A stretch of 64,000 nucleotides of DNA from Mycobacterium sp. IS-1590. Lineage in GTDB: Bacteria; Actinomycetota; Actinomycetes; Mycobacteriales; Mycobacteriaceae. Positions 24,846 to 33,950 of the stretch are shown piece by piece. The notes below the pieces were generated by a model. The model had not been told where the DNA came from. It made no database searches and was given only the letters and a program-made list of their open reading frames with translations. Position 1 is the stretch's first letter. Every line of letters begins with the position of its first letter. The stretch is from positions 24,584 through 88,583 of the forward strand of contig NZ_LQIW01000011.1 in assembly GCF_001500025.1 (NCBI RefSeq), read 5' to 3'. Both the position numbers and the translations under genes were made by a program.

Positions 24846-26234
24846 CTAGCCGGTGAAGCCCTCTCCCTTGGTCGATCGGTCGTGGTGGGTGTACGTCAGC
24901 GGAATCTGCCGGCCCTTGGCGATTTTGTTCAGCATCGCGATCCGCTCCCGCGCGGCCGCCCCGGTCTTTTTTCTCTGCTCGCGGAAGGGGTTGGACCACG
25001 GCAGCTTGTCGGCCACCATCGCGATGCCGACGTTGAGCCTGGCGACCTTCTTGAAGATCCGGATCCGACGTTCGTAGTTGTAGCCAAGCGGCTCGAAGAA
25101 GCTGCCGGCCACCATCGCCTCGATCTGCTGGTACCCGAACACCGCGCCCGCCGGGACAAGGGCGAGGGTTGCGGTGAGCTGGTTGGCGTGCCGGGCCACC
25201 AATTTCTTGACGACGCCGGGAAGCGTTTCGGTCAGCGTCGTCAGGTGCGCGGGCCCCGCGATCGCATCGACGAGTTCGGCTCGCCACGGCGACGGGTTGC
25301 CGCCCCTGGCCAGGACGTAGTTCAGCGACTTGATCAACTCCAGGCCGGTCGGGGAATACAGCCGCTCCGGCGCACCCCACAGCCGCCCCGAGTACGACGA
25401 GTACTCGGCGAGGTCCTCGAGCTGCTGCCTGGTCAGCTTCCGTCCGAACGCGTGGTCGACGAGCCGTCCGAGCAGCATTCCGCTGCCGAACCCGAGCAGC
25501 GACGTCACCGGAATGGGCTCGCCGAACTTGAGGTAGACGTCGTCCCCCCATTTCCGGCGCAAACCACGACTGGCCAGCCCGTGCATCAACCGCACCCGCA
25601 CCACATCCTGGAACGCCTCCGAGTGCCGGTCGAAGATGTCGGGCAGCGTGAACTCCGCGAACACCCGTGCGGTCTCGATGAAGCGCCGCGGTCCGTCATC
25701 GGCGAAACGACCGGTGGCGCCGGTGGATGCGGAGATGTCTCCGGTCATCGCGGTCTCATAGAACGCCCACCCCTGGATGATCATGGTGGCGGCCCGGGTG
25801 GCCGACATCGCCAGCATGCGGCCGCGTTCCGCGGCCTCGAGGTCGAACTGGCTCGGAAGCTGGTCCAGGTGCTCGAAGAATTCGACGAACTCCCGGGGCG
25901 GATCCTCGAGCGTGTCGATGCCCTGGGTCAGCGCCTGTTCATACAGTGCGCGGCCCTTCTCGTAGCCGAGGCGCTCGAACGCGTCGACCACGCCCACGAT
26001 GTATTCGTCGCCCTGCCAGAAGTAGTCGTCGCGTAGCCGCGTGAGTTCGTTGGGTTGGACCTCTTTGTCGATGTCGATCCACTCGCCGAACATGAACTCG
26101 CGCATCTGCCGCCACTGGTCCGCGAAGTGGTCGCGGCCCGGGGGGATGGGCCGCAGCGGCCGATCGGGATGATCCCGCCGGTTGAACTCGACGTCTTCGA
26201 GCAGGATTTCTTGCCGCTCGCCAGTGACAGTCAT
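24846..26234 (-). CDS. MpaB/Lcp-family (DUF2236) oxygenase-like protein
   Basis: A 462-residue member of the DUF2236 family, which includes rubber oxygenase Lcp and the fungal MpaB. Seen here are the RHSEAFQDVVRVRLMHGLASR helix (about residues 205-225) with the conserved Arg and His, preceded by EFTLPDIF, and a C-terminal half of helices with a hydrophobic stretch (ATLALVPAGAVFGYQQI, about 355-371). Lcp relatives bind a b-type haem and cleave isoprenoid double bonds; whether this protein binds haem is not shown. Mycobacteria carry many paralogues of unknown role. It is transcribed toward the ArsR promoter and ends 16 bases from it. The ATG at 26234 is the family-like start. Confidence 0.75.
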   Translation of the reverse strand: MTVTGERQEILLEDVEFNRRDHPDRPLRPIPPGRDHFADQWRQMREFMFGEWIDIDKEVQPNELTRLRDDYFWQGDEYIVGVVDAFERLGYEKGRALYEQALTQGIDTLEDPPREFVEFFEHLDQLPSQFDLEAAERGRMLAMSATRAATMIIQGWAFYETAMTGDISASTGATGRFADDGPRRFIETARVFAEFTLPDIFDRHSEAFQDVVRVRLMHGLASRGLRRKWGDDVYLKFGEPIPVTSLLGFGSGMLLGRLVDHAFGRKLTRQQLEDLAEYSSYSGRLWGAPERLYSPTGLELIKSLNYVLARGGNPSPWRAELVDAIAGPAHLTTLTETLPGVVKKLVARHANQLTATLALVPAGAVFGYQQIEAMVAGSFFEPLGYNYERRIRIFKKVARLNVGIAMVADKLPWSNPFREQRKKTGAAARERIAMLNKIAKGRQIPLTYTHHDRSTKGEGFTG

Positions 26235-26321
26235 GTAGGCGGATCCAATCTGCTAGATACAGGACACTGATTTTGACGTTATCGCACGGTCCTACGGATG
26301 TGAATGCCGATTCCGCGCTCG

Positions 26322-27650
26322 CTACCCCGCTATCGACTCGTAGGTGTCGAGCATTGCCATGTCGGCCGCTGCACGTCCGGCGCCCCAGCCGGCACCGTTG
26401 GACGCTGAGACCGCGCGAGGCACCGTCGACGGAAACAGTTGATGAGCGAGTTCTTCGGCCGCTCGACTGTTGGCCGCCAGCACAGGAAGCAGGCGAGCGT
26501 CGCGCTTGACTTCCTCGGTGACCGATGCGCTCGCGCTGTCGAGTCGCTCGCCGATGCGCTGTGCGTACGCGAGGAGAAAAGACTGGCGAAATGTCCTGGA
26601 GCGCGCTTGCGCGGTTCCGCTGCGGCCAGCGCTCAGCATGGCTCGGTTGGCTTGCACGAGCAGCGACGTGGTGAGCAACTCAACCAGATCGAGATCGGTT
26701 TCGCAGCCGACGATCGTCGCGAACCCGAGTCGCTCGGCCCACACTGCACGGCACTGGTTGGACTGACTGACCACTTGCACCAGCGTCGCCTTGGCCGCGG
26801 CGTACGGGTTCTCGATCCAGATGCGGCGCGCGATCGCGGCGGGCTCACGGCCTCGATCGTGGCGGGCCAGCGCTTCGTTCAGCGAATACCTGCGCATCAG
26901 ATCTTGGGCCTTGGCCGAAAGAGCCTCCGCCTCGTCCGGGTACTCGGTGGCTTCGGCTTTTGCCAGCAGAGCGCGCACCTTGCCGAGCGCCTTTTCGTCA
27001 GTGACGGTCACCGCCGTTGCCGTAGGCCGATACTCGCCGGGAAGCGGCACGATCGTTTCCAGCGCCGGGAGGCGGCCGAGAAGGTTCAGGAGTTTGAGGA
27101 CCGCGGCCAGACCGTCGCGCTGGTCGACGGCATTCGACGCTGCCCACCGCCACATCTGGGGTGGCTGGCTACTCGATCCGACGGTGGCCGAGAGCGTGGC
27201 GATATCGGCGCGCCAGTCCGGGTGCAAAGTCGCGGCCGCGTATCGCCGACACTCATTGACGATCGCCTCGTCGAGGTAACGGATCTCGGCCGGCTTCAGC
27301 TTGCGGCGCCCGATTTCGTGCAGATCGGACGGTTGCCAACCGTGCTTCCATGCCGCGCTGATGGCCTCGTTCATGGCGAGGTCAGCGGCAACGTCGAGCT
27401 CGTGCGCGAAGTCCCGGAACTCGCGCAGCAGTTCGGTGGCACGACGCGGCAGATGCTCGGGTGGGCCCGAGGCGGCCGTGCTCAATGCCACGACAAGGTG
27501 TTCGAGGAGGAGGGCGCGGTCCGGTCCCGGATCGAATGACCCGACGCGCTCCTGTTTGGGCGTCGCCCGGCGGCGGTTCCTCTGTTTGGCTGCCCGCTTC
27601 TCGCGGTTGCGTCTCCCCATGCGCCGAAGTCTTCCGAAGGGGTCCGACAC
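26322..27650 (-). CDS. DUF2786-domain protein
   Basis: A 442-residue soluble protein. The DUF2786 motif (KALGKVRALLAKAEATEYPDEAEALSAKAQDLMRRYSL) is near residues 222-260, after a very basic N-terminal segment (GRRNREKRAAKQRNRRR, about 12-28) and a helical region. The rest is rich in Ala and Arg. DUF2786 proteins occur in actinobacteria and phages, without known biochemical activity. The GTG at 27650 is used here; the ATG at 27617 would drop 11 residues and start at the basic segment, and is nearly as likely. It diverges from the topoisomerase genes (154-base gap), with no visible functional link. Confidence 0.75.
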   Translation of the reverse strand: MSDPFGRLRRMGRRNREKRAAKQRNRRRATPKQERVGSFDPGPDRALLLEHLVVALSTAASGPPEHLPRRATELLREFRDFAHELDVAADLAMNEAISAAWKHGWQPSDLHEIGRRKLKPAEIRYLDEAIVNECRRYAAATLHPDWRADIATLSATVGSSSQPPQMWRWAASNAVDQRDGLAAVLKLLNLLGRLPALETIVPLPGEYRPTATAVTVTDEKALGKVRALLAKAEATEYPDEAEALSAKAQDLMRRYSLNEALARHDRGREPAAIARRIWIENPYAAAKATLVQVVSQSNQCRAVWAERLGFATIVGCETDLDLVELLTTSLLVQANRAMLSAGRSGTAQARSRTFRQSFLLAYAQRIGERLDSASASVTEEVKRDARLLPVLAANSRAAEELAHQLFPSTVPRAVSASNGAGWGAGRAAADMAMLDTYESIAG

Positions 27651-27803
27651 GCTGCGGCAGCCGCGCCGATTCGTTCGAGGCAGTCTTCACCTGGCTGTGT
27701 CGACACCGTTATCACCGCAGGCACCCAGGTTCCGCGGAGATGTCGATCCCCGCGTCTACGATTCCTGCGGCCCCCAAATCCGCATCGACACAAAGGACCC
27801 GCA

Positions 27804-29837
27804 GTGAGTTACACCGCCGCCGACATCACCGAACTCGATGATGTCCAGCACACGCGCCTGCGGCCGGCGGTGAACCTGGGGCTCGATGTGCTCAACACCG
27901 CGTTGCGTGAGTTGATCGACAACGCCATCGAGGAAGTGGCCGATCCCGGCAACGGTGGCTCGACGGTGACGATCACCCTGCACGCCGACGGCTCCGTCAG
28001 CGTCGCCGACGACGGTCGCGGCCTGCCCGTCGACACCGATCCGGCGACAGGAAAGAACGGCATCGTCAAGACGCTCGGCACCGCGCGGGCCGGCGGGAAG
28101 TTCGACGCCCATACCGATGCCGCGAGCACCGGTGCCGGTCTCAACGGAATCGGGGCCGCCGCAGCGGTATTCATCTCCGCTCGCACCGACGTGACGGTGC
28201 ATCGTGCCGGCAAGACCTACCTGCAGAGCTTCGGACGCGGCTATCCGGGAACCTTCGAGGGCAAGGAGTTCGATCCCGACGCCCCGTTCACCCGAGCCGA
28301 CACCCAGAAACTGCGCGGCGCCGGCAATCGCAAGCCCGCCATGCAGGGCACCACCGTCCGCATCCTGTTCGACCCCGCGGTGGTGCCGGACACCAGCGTC
28401 GACATCGGTGAAGTGCTGCTGCGGGCGCATGCCGCGGCCCGGATGTCCCCCGGTGTTCACCTGGTCGTGGTCGACGAGGGCTGGCCCGGTGCGGAGGTGC
28501 CGCCCGCGTTGCTCGACCCGTTCAGCGGCCCATGGGGCACCGACACGCTGCTGGACCTCATGTGCACCGCCGCCGGCACTCCCGCGCCCGACGTCCGCGC
28601 CGCCGTCGAGGGCCGCGGTGAGTACACCACCGGCCGCGGCCCGACGCCGTTCCGCTGGTCGCTGACCGCAGGGCCGGCCGAACCGGCGACGGTGGCCGCG
28701 TTCTGCAACACGGTGCGAACCCCCGGCGGCGGATCGCATCTGACGGCCGCGATGAAGGGGCTGTCCGAGGCGCTGGCCGACCGCGCGTCGCGGATGCGCG
28801 ATCTGGGCCTGGCCAAGGGTGAAGAAGGCCCGGAGCCACAGGATTTCGCCGCTGTCACCGCTCTCGCCGTGGACACCCGCGCACCTGATGTCGCCTGGGA
28901 CTCGCAAGCCAAGACCGCGGTGTCATCGCGGTCGCTGAACGTGGCCATGGCCCCGGATGTCGCGCGCAGCGTCACCGTGTGGGCGGCCAACCCGGCCAAC
29001 GGCGATGCGGTGACCCTGTGGACCAAGCTGGCGCTGGAGTCCGCGCGGGCACGACGCAGCGCGGAAGGGGCGAAGGCTCGGTCGCGCGCGGCTTCGAAGG
29101 CCAAGGGGTTGGGCACCAACCTGTCTCTGCCGCCCAAGCTGCTTCCCAGCCGGGAGACCGGTCGCGGATCGGGCGCCGAGTTGTTCCTGTGCGAGGGCGA
29201 TTCGGCGCTGGGCACCATCAAGGCCGCGCGCGACGCCACCTTCCAGGCGGCCTTCCCGCTGAAAGGCAAGCCGCCCAACGTGTATGGGTTCGCGCTGAGC
29301 AAGGCGCGGTCCAAGGACGAGTTCGACTCCATCGAGCGCATCCTGGGCTGCGGTGTGCGCGACAACTGCGATCCCGAACTGTGCCGATATGACCGGATCC
29401 TGTTCGCCTCCGACGCCGATCCCGACGGCGGCAACATCAACTCCAGCCTGATCTCGATGTTCCTCGACTTCTACCGTCCACTCGTCGAGGCCGGGATGGT
29501 CTATGTGACCCTGCCGCCGTTGTTCGTCGTCAAGACCGCCAGCGAGCGGATCTACTGTCAGGACGAGTCCGAGCGCGACGCGGCGGTGGCCAAGATGAAG
29601 GCCACCTCGAAGGGCAGGGTCGAGGTGCAGCGCAACAAGGGTCTCGGCGAGATGGACGCCGACGACTTCTGGAACACCGTGCTCGACCCCCAGCGGCGCA
29701 CCGTGATTCGCGTTCTGCCCGACGACGGGGAGAAGAAGTTGCACCACACGCTGTTCGGCGGGCCACCCGAGGGCCGGCGCACGTGGATGGCAGAGATTGC
29801 CGCCCGCGTCGACACCAATTCCCTCGATCTGGACTAG
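27804..29837 (+). CDS. Type II DNA topoisomerase, ATPase subunit (GyrB/ParE-like, TopoN type)
   Basis: A 677-residue GyrB/ParE homologue. The GHKL ATPase motifs are ELIDNAIEEV (residues 36-45), DDGRGLPVD (about 71) and GAGLNGIGAAA (about 111). TOPRIM elements are LFLCEGDSALGTIKAARD (about 463), the acidic SDADPDGGNI (about 535) and RNKGLGEMD near the C-terminus. These depart from gyrase, whose motifs read EGDSAGG and DADVDGAHI. Mycobacteria have only gyrase as essential type II enzyme, but an atypical extra enzyme (TopoN/TopoM) has been described in M. smegmatis, and this pair resembles it. The gene is followed after 9 bases by its partner subunit. The GTG start has a modest ribosome site (AAAGGAC). 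Confidence 0.9.
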   Translation: MSYTAADITELDDVQHTRLRPAVNLGLDVLNTALRELIDNAIEEVADPGNGGSTVTITLHADGSVSVADDGRGLPVDTDPATGKNGIVKTLGTARAGGKFDAHTDAASTGAGLNGIGAAAAVFISARTDVTVHRAGKTYLQSFGRGYPGTFEGKEFDPDAPFTRADTQKLRGAGNRKPAMQGTTVRILFDPAVVPDTSVDIGEVLLRAHAAARMSPGVHLVVVDEGWPGAEVPPALLDPFSGPWGTDTLLDLMCTAAGTPAPDVRAAVEGRGEYTTGRGPTPFRWSLTAGPAEPATVAAFCNTVRTPGGGSHLTAAMKGLSEALADRASRMRDLGLAKGEEGPEPQDFAAVTALAVDTRAPDVAWDSQAKTAVSSRSLNVAMAPDVARSVTVWAANPANGDAVTLWTKLALESARARRSAEGAKARSRAASKAKGLGTNLSLPPKLLPSRETGRGSGAELFLCEGDSALGTIKAARDATFQAAFPLKGKPPNVYGFALSKARSKDEFDSIERILGCGVRDNCDPELCRYDRILFASDADPDGGNINSSLISMFLDFYRPLVEAGMVYVTLPPLFVVKTASERIYCQDESERDAAVAKMKATSKGRVEVQRNKGLGEMDADDFWNTVLDPQRRTVIRVLPDDGEKKLHHTLFGGPPEGRRTWMAEIAARVDTNSLDLD

Positions 29838-29846
29838 GAGAACCAC

Positions 29847-31985
29847 GTGACCGCCACCCTGGACGTTCCAGAACAGAATCCGGACCTGGTCCTCGACCAG
29901 AGCGCCGACGACTACTGGAACCGCTACCAGCTGACCTTCGCGCTCTACAGCGTCAGCGACCGCGCGATCCCGTCGGCTTATGACGGGCTCAAACCCGGTC
30001 AGCGCCGGTTGCTCTACCAGATGCACGATTCGAAGCTGACGCCCGGCAACAAGCCGCAGAAGTCCTCGAAGGTCTGCTCGGCGGTCACGGGCAACCTGCA
30101 CCCCCACGGCGGCACCTCGATGTACGGTGCGGCAGCCCTGATGGCCGCGGAGTTCCAGCGCGTGAAAGTCATTGACGGACAAGGCGCGTTCCCTCGTATC
30201 CAGGGCGACATCCCCGCCGCCGACCGCTACACCGAGATGCGGTTGTCGGCACCCGGCGCCGCGCTCACCGCCGAGCTCGACAGCCATGCGGTCCCGATGG
30301 TCTCGACGTTCGACGGCGAATGGGTCGAGCCGACGGTGCTGCCCGCCCAGTGGCCGGTGTTGTTGTGCAACGGTGCCGTCGGCATCGCCGAGGGGTGGGC
30401 CACCAAGGTGCCCGCCCACAATCCACGCGAGATCATGGCCGCCTGCCGGGCACTGCTGAAAACGCCGAACATGACCGACGACCGCTTGGTCAAGTTGATC
30501 CCCGGCCCGGACTGGGGTTGCGGAGCCACGGTGGTCGGTACCGCCGGCCTGCGGGAGTACATCACCACCGGGCGGGGCCAGTTCACCGTGCGCGGCACGC
30601 TGTCGGTGGACGGGAAGAACGTCGTCATCACCGAGCTTCCGCCGGGCGTCGCGAGCAACACGGTCCAGGAACGGATTCGGGCCCTGGTCGAGTCCGGCGA
30701 GCTCCCCGGTGTGGCGGACATGTCCGATCTGACCGACCGCCGCAACGGGCTGCGGATCGTCGTCACCGCCAAGCGCGGCCACAGCGCCGAGCAGATCCGC
30801 GATCAGCTGTTGGCGCTGACCCCCTTGGAGGGAACGTTCGCCGCTAGTCTCGTCGCCCTCGACGAAAACCGGGTGCCGCGGTGGTGGTCGGTGCGCGAAC
30901 TGATCAAAGCGTTTCTGTCGCTGCGTGATTCGGTGGTGCTGCATCGCAGCGAGTACCGGCTGGAGAAGGTCACGGCGCGACGTCATCTGGTGGCCGGGCT
31001 GATGACCATCCACCTCGACATCGACGCCGCGGTGGCGGTGATCCGCGGTTCCGACACCGTCGACGAGGCCCGCCAGGGTCTGCAGGACCGGTTCAAGATC
31101 GACGCCGTTCAGGCCGACTACGTGTTGGCGTTGCAACTGCGCCGACTGACCAAGCTCGACGTCATCGAGTTGCAGGCCGAGGCAGAGCGACTGGACGCGG
31201 AGTTCGCCCAACTCACCGAGCTGGTGTCGGATCCCGAGGCGCGCAAGGCGGTGATCGACAAGGAACTGGTGGAGACGGCAAAACTGTTCAAGGGGCCGGA
31301 ATTCGACCGTCGGACCGTGCTCGACTTCGACGCTACGCCGGTCACGTCGGGCGGAGGCGACGACGGGCCTCGCGAGCGCAAGGTCAACGCGGCCTGGCGG
31401 CTCGATGACCGCGGCGTGTTCTCCGATCGCCACGGCGAGTTGCTCACCTCTGGGTTGGGGTGGGCGGTGTGGACCGACGGCAGGGTGAAGTTCACCGCCG
31501 GTGGAGGGCTGCCGTACAAGGTTCGCGAGATTCCCGTCGCGCCGGACATCACCGGCCTCGTGTGCTCGGGTGTGCTACCCGAGGGGTACCACCTGGCGTT
31601 GGTGACCCGACGCGGCAAGGTTCTGCGCATCGACCCGGCGGCGGTGAATCCGCAGGGTGTGGCCGGCAACGGCGTGGCCGGGGTGAAGTTGGCGGGCGAC
31701 GGCGACGAGGTCATTGCCGCGCTGCCCGTCTCGTGCGCCAACGGCGAGGCGATCCTGTCGCTGGCGGAAAAGAGTTGGAAGGTCACCGAAGTCGCCGACA
31801 TCCCGGTGAAGGGCCGCGGGGGCGCCGGCGTCGGGTTCCATCCCTTCGTCAAGGGTGAGAGCGCGCTGCTTGCGGCGTCGATCTCGGCGACGGGGTTCGT
31901 GCGGGGGAAGAGGTCGGTCCGCGCCGAGAACCGGGCCAAGGCGTCGATCAAGGGCTCGGGCCTGGATGTGACGGCGGCCGGATAG
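29847..31985 (+). CDS. Type II DNA topoisomerase, cleavage subunit (GyrA/ParC-like, TopoM type)
   Basis: A 712-residue DNA-cleaving subunit. Tyr128 in AADRYTEMRLS is the residue that attaches to DNA; GLKPGQRRLLYQMHD and NLHPHGGTSMYGAA (about 84-97) form the 5Y-CAP region. The length is short compared with gyrase A (about 840), because the C-terminal beta-pinwheel is reduced: only two or three blades can be recognised (about 515-700), and there is no gyrase-box sequence of the usual form. That fits a decatenase or the unusual activity described for TopoNM rather than classic negative supercoiling. It forms an operon with the ATPase subunit; its GTG start is 9 bases after that gene. Confidence 0.9.
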   Translation: MTATLDVPEQNPDLVLDQSADDYWNRYQLTFALYSVSDRAIPSAYDGLKPGQRRLLYQMHDSKLTPGNKPQKSSKVCSAVTGNLHPHGGTSMYGAAALMAAEFQRVKVIDGQGAFPRIQGDIPAADRYTEMRLSAPGAALTAELDSHAVPMVSTFDGEWVEPTVLPAQWPVLLCNGAVGIAEGWATKVPAHNPREIMAACRALLKTPNMTDDRLVKLIPGPDWGCGATVVGTAGLREYITTGRGQFTVRGTLSVDGKNVVITELPPGVASNTVQERIRALVESGELPGVADMSDLTDRRNGLRIVVTAKRGHSAEQIRDQLLALTPLEGTFAASLVALDENRVPRWWSVRELIKAFLSLRDSVVLHRSEYRLEKVTARRHLVAGLMTIHLDIDAAVAVIRGSDTVDEARQGLQDRFKIDAVQADYVLALQLRRLTKLDVIELQAEAERLDAEFAQLTELVSDPEARKAVIDKELVETAKLFKGPEFDRRTVLDFDATPVTSGGGDDGPRERKVNAAWRLDDRGVFSDRHGELLTSGLGWAVWTDGRVKFTAGGGLPYKVREIPVAPDITGLVCSGVLPEGYHLALVTRRGKVLRIDPAAVNPQGVAGNGVAGVKLAGDGDEVIAALPVSCANGEAILSLAEKSWKVTEVADIPVKGRGGAGVGFHPFVKGESALLAASISATGFVRGKRSVRAENRAKASIKGSGLDVTAAG

Positions 31986-32020
31986 CCGAAGTTCACTTCG
32001 GCTTACGGTTGACCGGATCC

Positions 32021-32632
32021 CTACCGCGCTGCCGTAGCTCGACACACCAACGTCACCAGGGAATCGATCTCGTCGGGTGTCATCGCTCGTCCTTCGAAGA
32101 GGGAGACCGACACCGCGGGTGCCAGCATCATGCGCAGCACGACCGCCGAATCCACGTCAGTGCTCACCTCGCCGCGATCAATACCTCGCTCGACCATCCC
32201 GAACCATTGCGAGAGGTCGTTTCGAAACCAGCCCATTATGGAGTCGTTCAACGACGGGTACCGCCCCGAGATCATCGTGGCCATGATTGCCCGCTCCACG
32301 GGATCGGCTGCGAGCGAGGCCAACTCGGTGATCAGGGTCCGGACATCGCTCTCCCAGGCGCCGGTGTCCGGGGTGTCGGTGCGATGACGCGCGTGAAACA
32401 CGAGAGCTTCGTCCAGCAGTGCCGCCGAGGTGGGCCACCAGCGATAGATCGTGCCCCTGTTCACCCCCGACCGTGCCGCCACCTCCGCGATCGGAAGCTC
32501 CACCTTGCCTTCGGTCAACAACTCCAGACATACGCGCATCACCGATTCACGCACACGCTCGCTGCGTCCGCCAGGGCGAACGCGTTGTCTGACTGCATGA
32601 TTCGCAGCACTGCGGTGCGTTGACGAGCTCAC
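32021..32632 (-). CDS. TetR-family transcriptional regulator
   Basis: A regulator of about 203 residues. The helix-turn-helix is RSERVRESVMRVCLELLTEGKVELPIAEVAARSGVNRGTIYRWWPTSAALLDEAL, a form (YRWW) seen in mycobacterial TetR proteins near oxidoreductases. The start chosen is GTG 32632, because a short reading frame with a strong ribosome site ends in an overlapping GTGA there. The frame is open to 32761, but the extra residues look non-coding. It diverges from an LLM-class oxidoreductase, with a small palindrome between them. Ligand unknown. Confidence 0.87.
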   Translation of the reverse strand: MSSSTHRSAANHAVRQRVRPGGRSERVRESVMRVCLELLTEGKVELPIAEVAARSGVNRGTIYRWWPTSAALLDEALVFHARHRTDTPDTGAWESDVRTLITELASLAADPVERAIMATMISGRYPSLNDSIMGWFRNDLSQWFGMVERGIDRGEVSTDVDSAVVLRMMLAPAVSVSLFEGRAMTPDEIDSLVTLVCRATAAR

Positions 32633-32688
32633 GGTCCGTGGTCCCTTGCAGCTGGACCGACGCTGGCGTTGCGCGCTGTCGGTTTCAT
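32629..32688 (-). CDS. 19-residue leader peptide overlapping the TetR start
   Basis: The ATG at 32688 follows an excellent ribosome site (GAGGAGAACCG) and opens a 19-codon frame (MKPTARNASVGPAARDHGP) that stops at TGA 32631-32629. The stop overlaps the GTG of the TetR gene as GTGA. The arrangement suggests translational coupling through a short upstream frame. Its peptide has no known function. Confidence 0.45.
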   Translation of the reverse strand: MKPTARNASVGPAARDHGP

Positions 32689-32770
32689 CGGTTCTCCTCG
32701 TCGTCGGTGTCCCATTAGATCGCGCCAGCGCCGGGCGGCCTTTCGATCCCGAGACACGCAAGCTTAATTG

Positions 32771-32781
32771 AACAGACTGTT
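32771..32781. promoter_or_regulatory. AACAG-A-CTGTT palindrome between TetR and LLM genes
   Basis: A perfect 11-base dyad in an AT-rich patch between divergent starts (TetR 32632, LLM oxidoreductase 32900). It is short for a TetR site, so it may be the core of a larger, less symmetrical operator. Confidence 0.4.
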
Positions 32782-32899
32782 GCTATTATGCCTGCTGTCG
32801 ATCGCCGGTTCAGTAAAGGAATGCTGCATATGTCACGGATAGCGCTGCGCCGCTTAGTAGTCGGATTCCGCTCTGCCCCAAGCCTCCCGAGGAGCCACG

Positions 32900-33820
32900 T
32901 TGAGCTCTGATCTCGGGTTGAAGATCTCCATGGGTCTTCCGACACTGTTCCCGCACGGACGCGAGACGGAGCTTGCGTGGTATCGGAAGATAGACGAGGG
33001 CCCGTGGGACGGGCTCGTCACCTACGAACGAATCGTCTACCCCTACAGCTGGTCAGTCGTCCCGCAGCTTGCCGCCGCGGCTGCGATGACGGAGCGCGTC
33101 CGACTCTGGACCGACGTCGTCGCACTCCCCATGCGCAACCCCGTCCTGTTCGCCAAGGACTTGGCGACGATCGACGTCCTATCGAACGGGCGCTTGACGC
33201 TCGGGATCGGCATCGGCGCCTGGGACGAGGACTACCTCGCAGCCGACAGCCCGCTTGACCGAAAGCGGCAACGAATGGACGAGGCCGTCGCGGCGATGCG
33301 CCGCGTGTGGGCCCAGGAGCCGCCCATCGACGGACACTTTCCTGTAGGGCCCGCGCCCGTCCAGAGCGACGGCATTCCGCTTGTCGCCGGCGTGATCGGC
33401 CCGAAGGCACTTGCTCGAGCGGCACGATGGGCTGCTGGAGTGAGCGACCCGGCCCATTCGCTGCACTTCGACCCCAAGGCGCTGGCGGCTCAGCGCGAGC
33501 GTGTCGTCGAGGCGTGGCGGGCTGCAGGCAGGACGGATCGGCCACACTTCTCCGCGCCGGTTTGGTTCGCGCTCGGCCCTGAGCCGGAGCGTCAACTCCG
33601 GGAGCACGTGAAGGACTTCTGGGAAGAAGAAGTCGGCACCGTCGGAGAAGACGTCTCCTACTTGACCACTCCGGGCACGGGGACGATGAACTGCGGAGCG
33701 GCCGGCCTTCTTGCCGCCGTCAACGGTGCACGAGAGGCGGGACTCGACGAGCTCAGGCTCATCCCGTCGACCACCGACCCCGACGAAATCGACCGCGCAC
33801 GCGAGGTGCTTGGTATCTGA
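32900..33820 (+). CDS. LLM-class (luciferase-like) flavin or F420-dependent oxidoreductase
   Basis: A 306-residue TIM-barrel protein of the bacterial luciferase-like family. Seen are MGLPTLFPHGRETELAWYRKIDE at the N-terminus, a strand/loop MTERVRLWTDVVALPMRNPVLFAKDLATIDVLSNGRLTLGIGIGAWDEDY (about 65-115) that forms the cofactor pocket, and RMDEAVAAMRRVW. In mycobacteria such proteins often use coenzyme F420, but FMN cannot be excluded. The TTG start has GAGGAG 7 bases upstream. The divergent TetR regulator probably controls it. Substrate unknown. Confidence 0.86.
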   Translation: MSSDLGLKISMGLPTLFPHGRETELAWYRKIDEGPWDGLVTYERIVYPYSWSVVPQLAAAAAMTERVRLWTDVVALPMRNPVLFAKDLATIDVLSNGRLTLGIGIGAWDEDYLAADSPLDRKRQRMDEAVAAMRRVWAQEPPIDGHFPVGPAPVQSDGIPLVAGVIGPKALARAARWAAGVSDPAHSLHFDPKALAAQRERVVEAWRAAGRTDRPHFSAPVWFALGPEPERQLREHVKDFWEEEVGTVGEDVSYLTTPGTGTMNCGAAGLLAAVNGAREAGLDELRLIPSTTDPDEIDRAREVLGI

Positions 33821-33938
33821 TCCGGCGTTCGGTGTCGGTGACGGGGGCGCATCCTGGCGTCGTATCGGCCCGTACCGGTGCCTCATCAAAAATTGATATC
33901 GACCCCGCGTGGCTCCCTAATCACAGGCGTCTCATAGA

Positions 33939-33944
33939 TAACAT
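33939..33944 (+). promoter_or_regulatory. -10 element of a probable leaderless promoter (DUF1906 gene)
   Basis: TAACAT (TANNNT) lies 6 bases before the GTG at 33951, and there is no ribosome site in the intervening CGCGCG. Transcription would begin at or within a base or two of the GTG, giving a leaderless mRNA, which is common in mycobacteria. Confidence 0.5.
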
Positions 33945-33950
33945 CGCGCG

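Noticed and set aside
28923..31433. An 836-codon open frame on the minus strand across the topoisomerase genes
   Set aside because: It lies wholly antisense to two genes with clear GyrB and GyrA motifs. In high-GC DNA, the opposite strand often stays open by codon bias; the translation has no domain sense.
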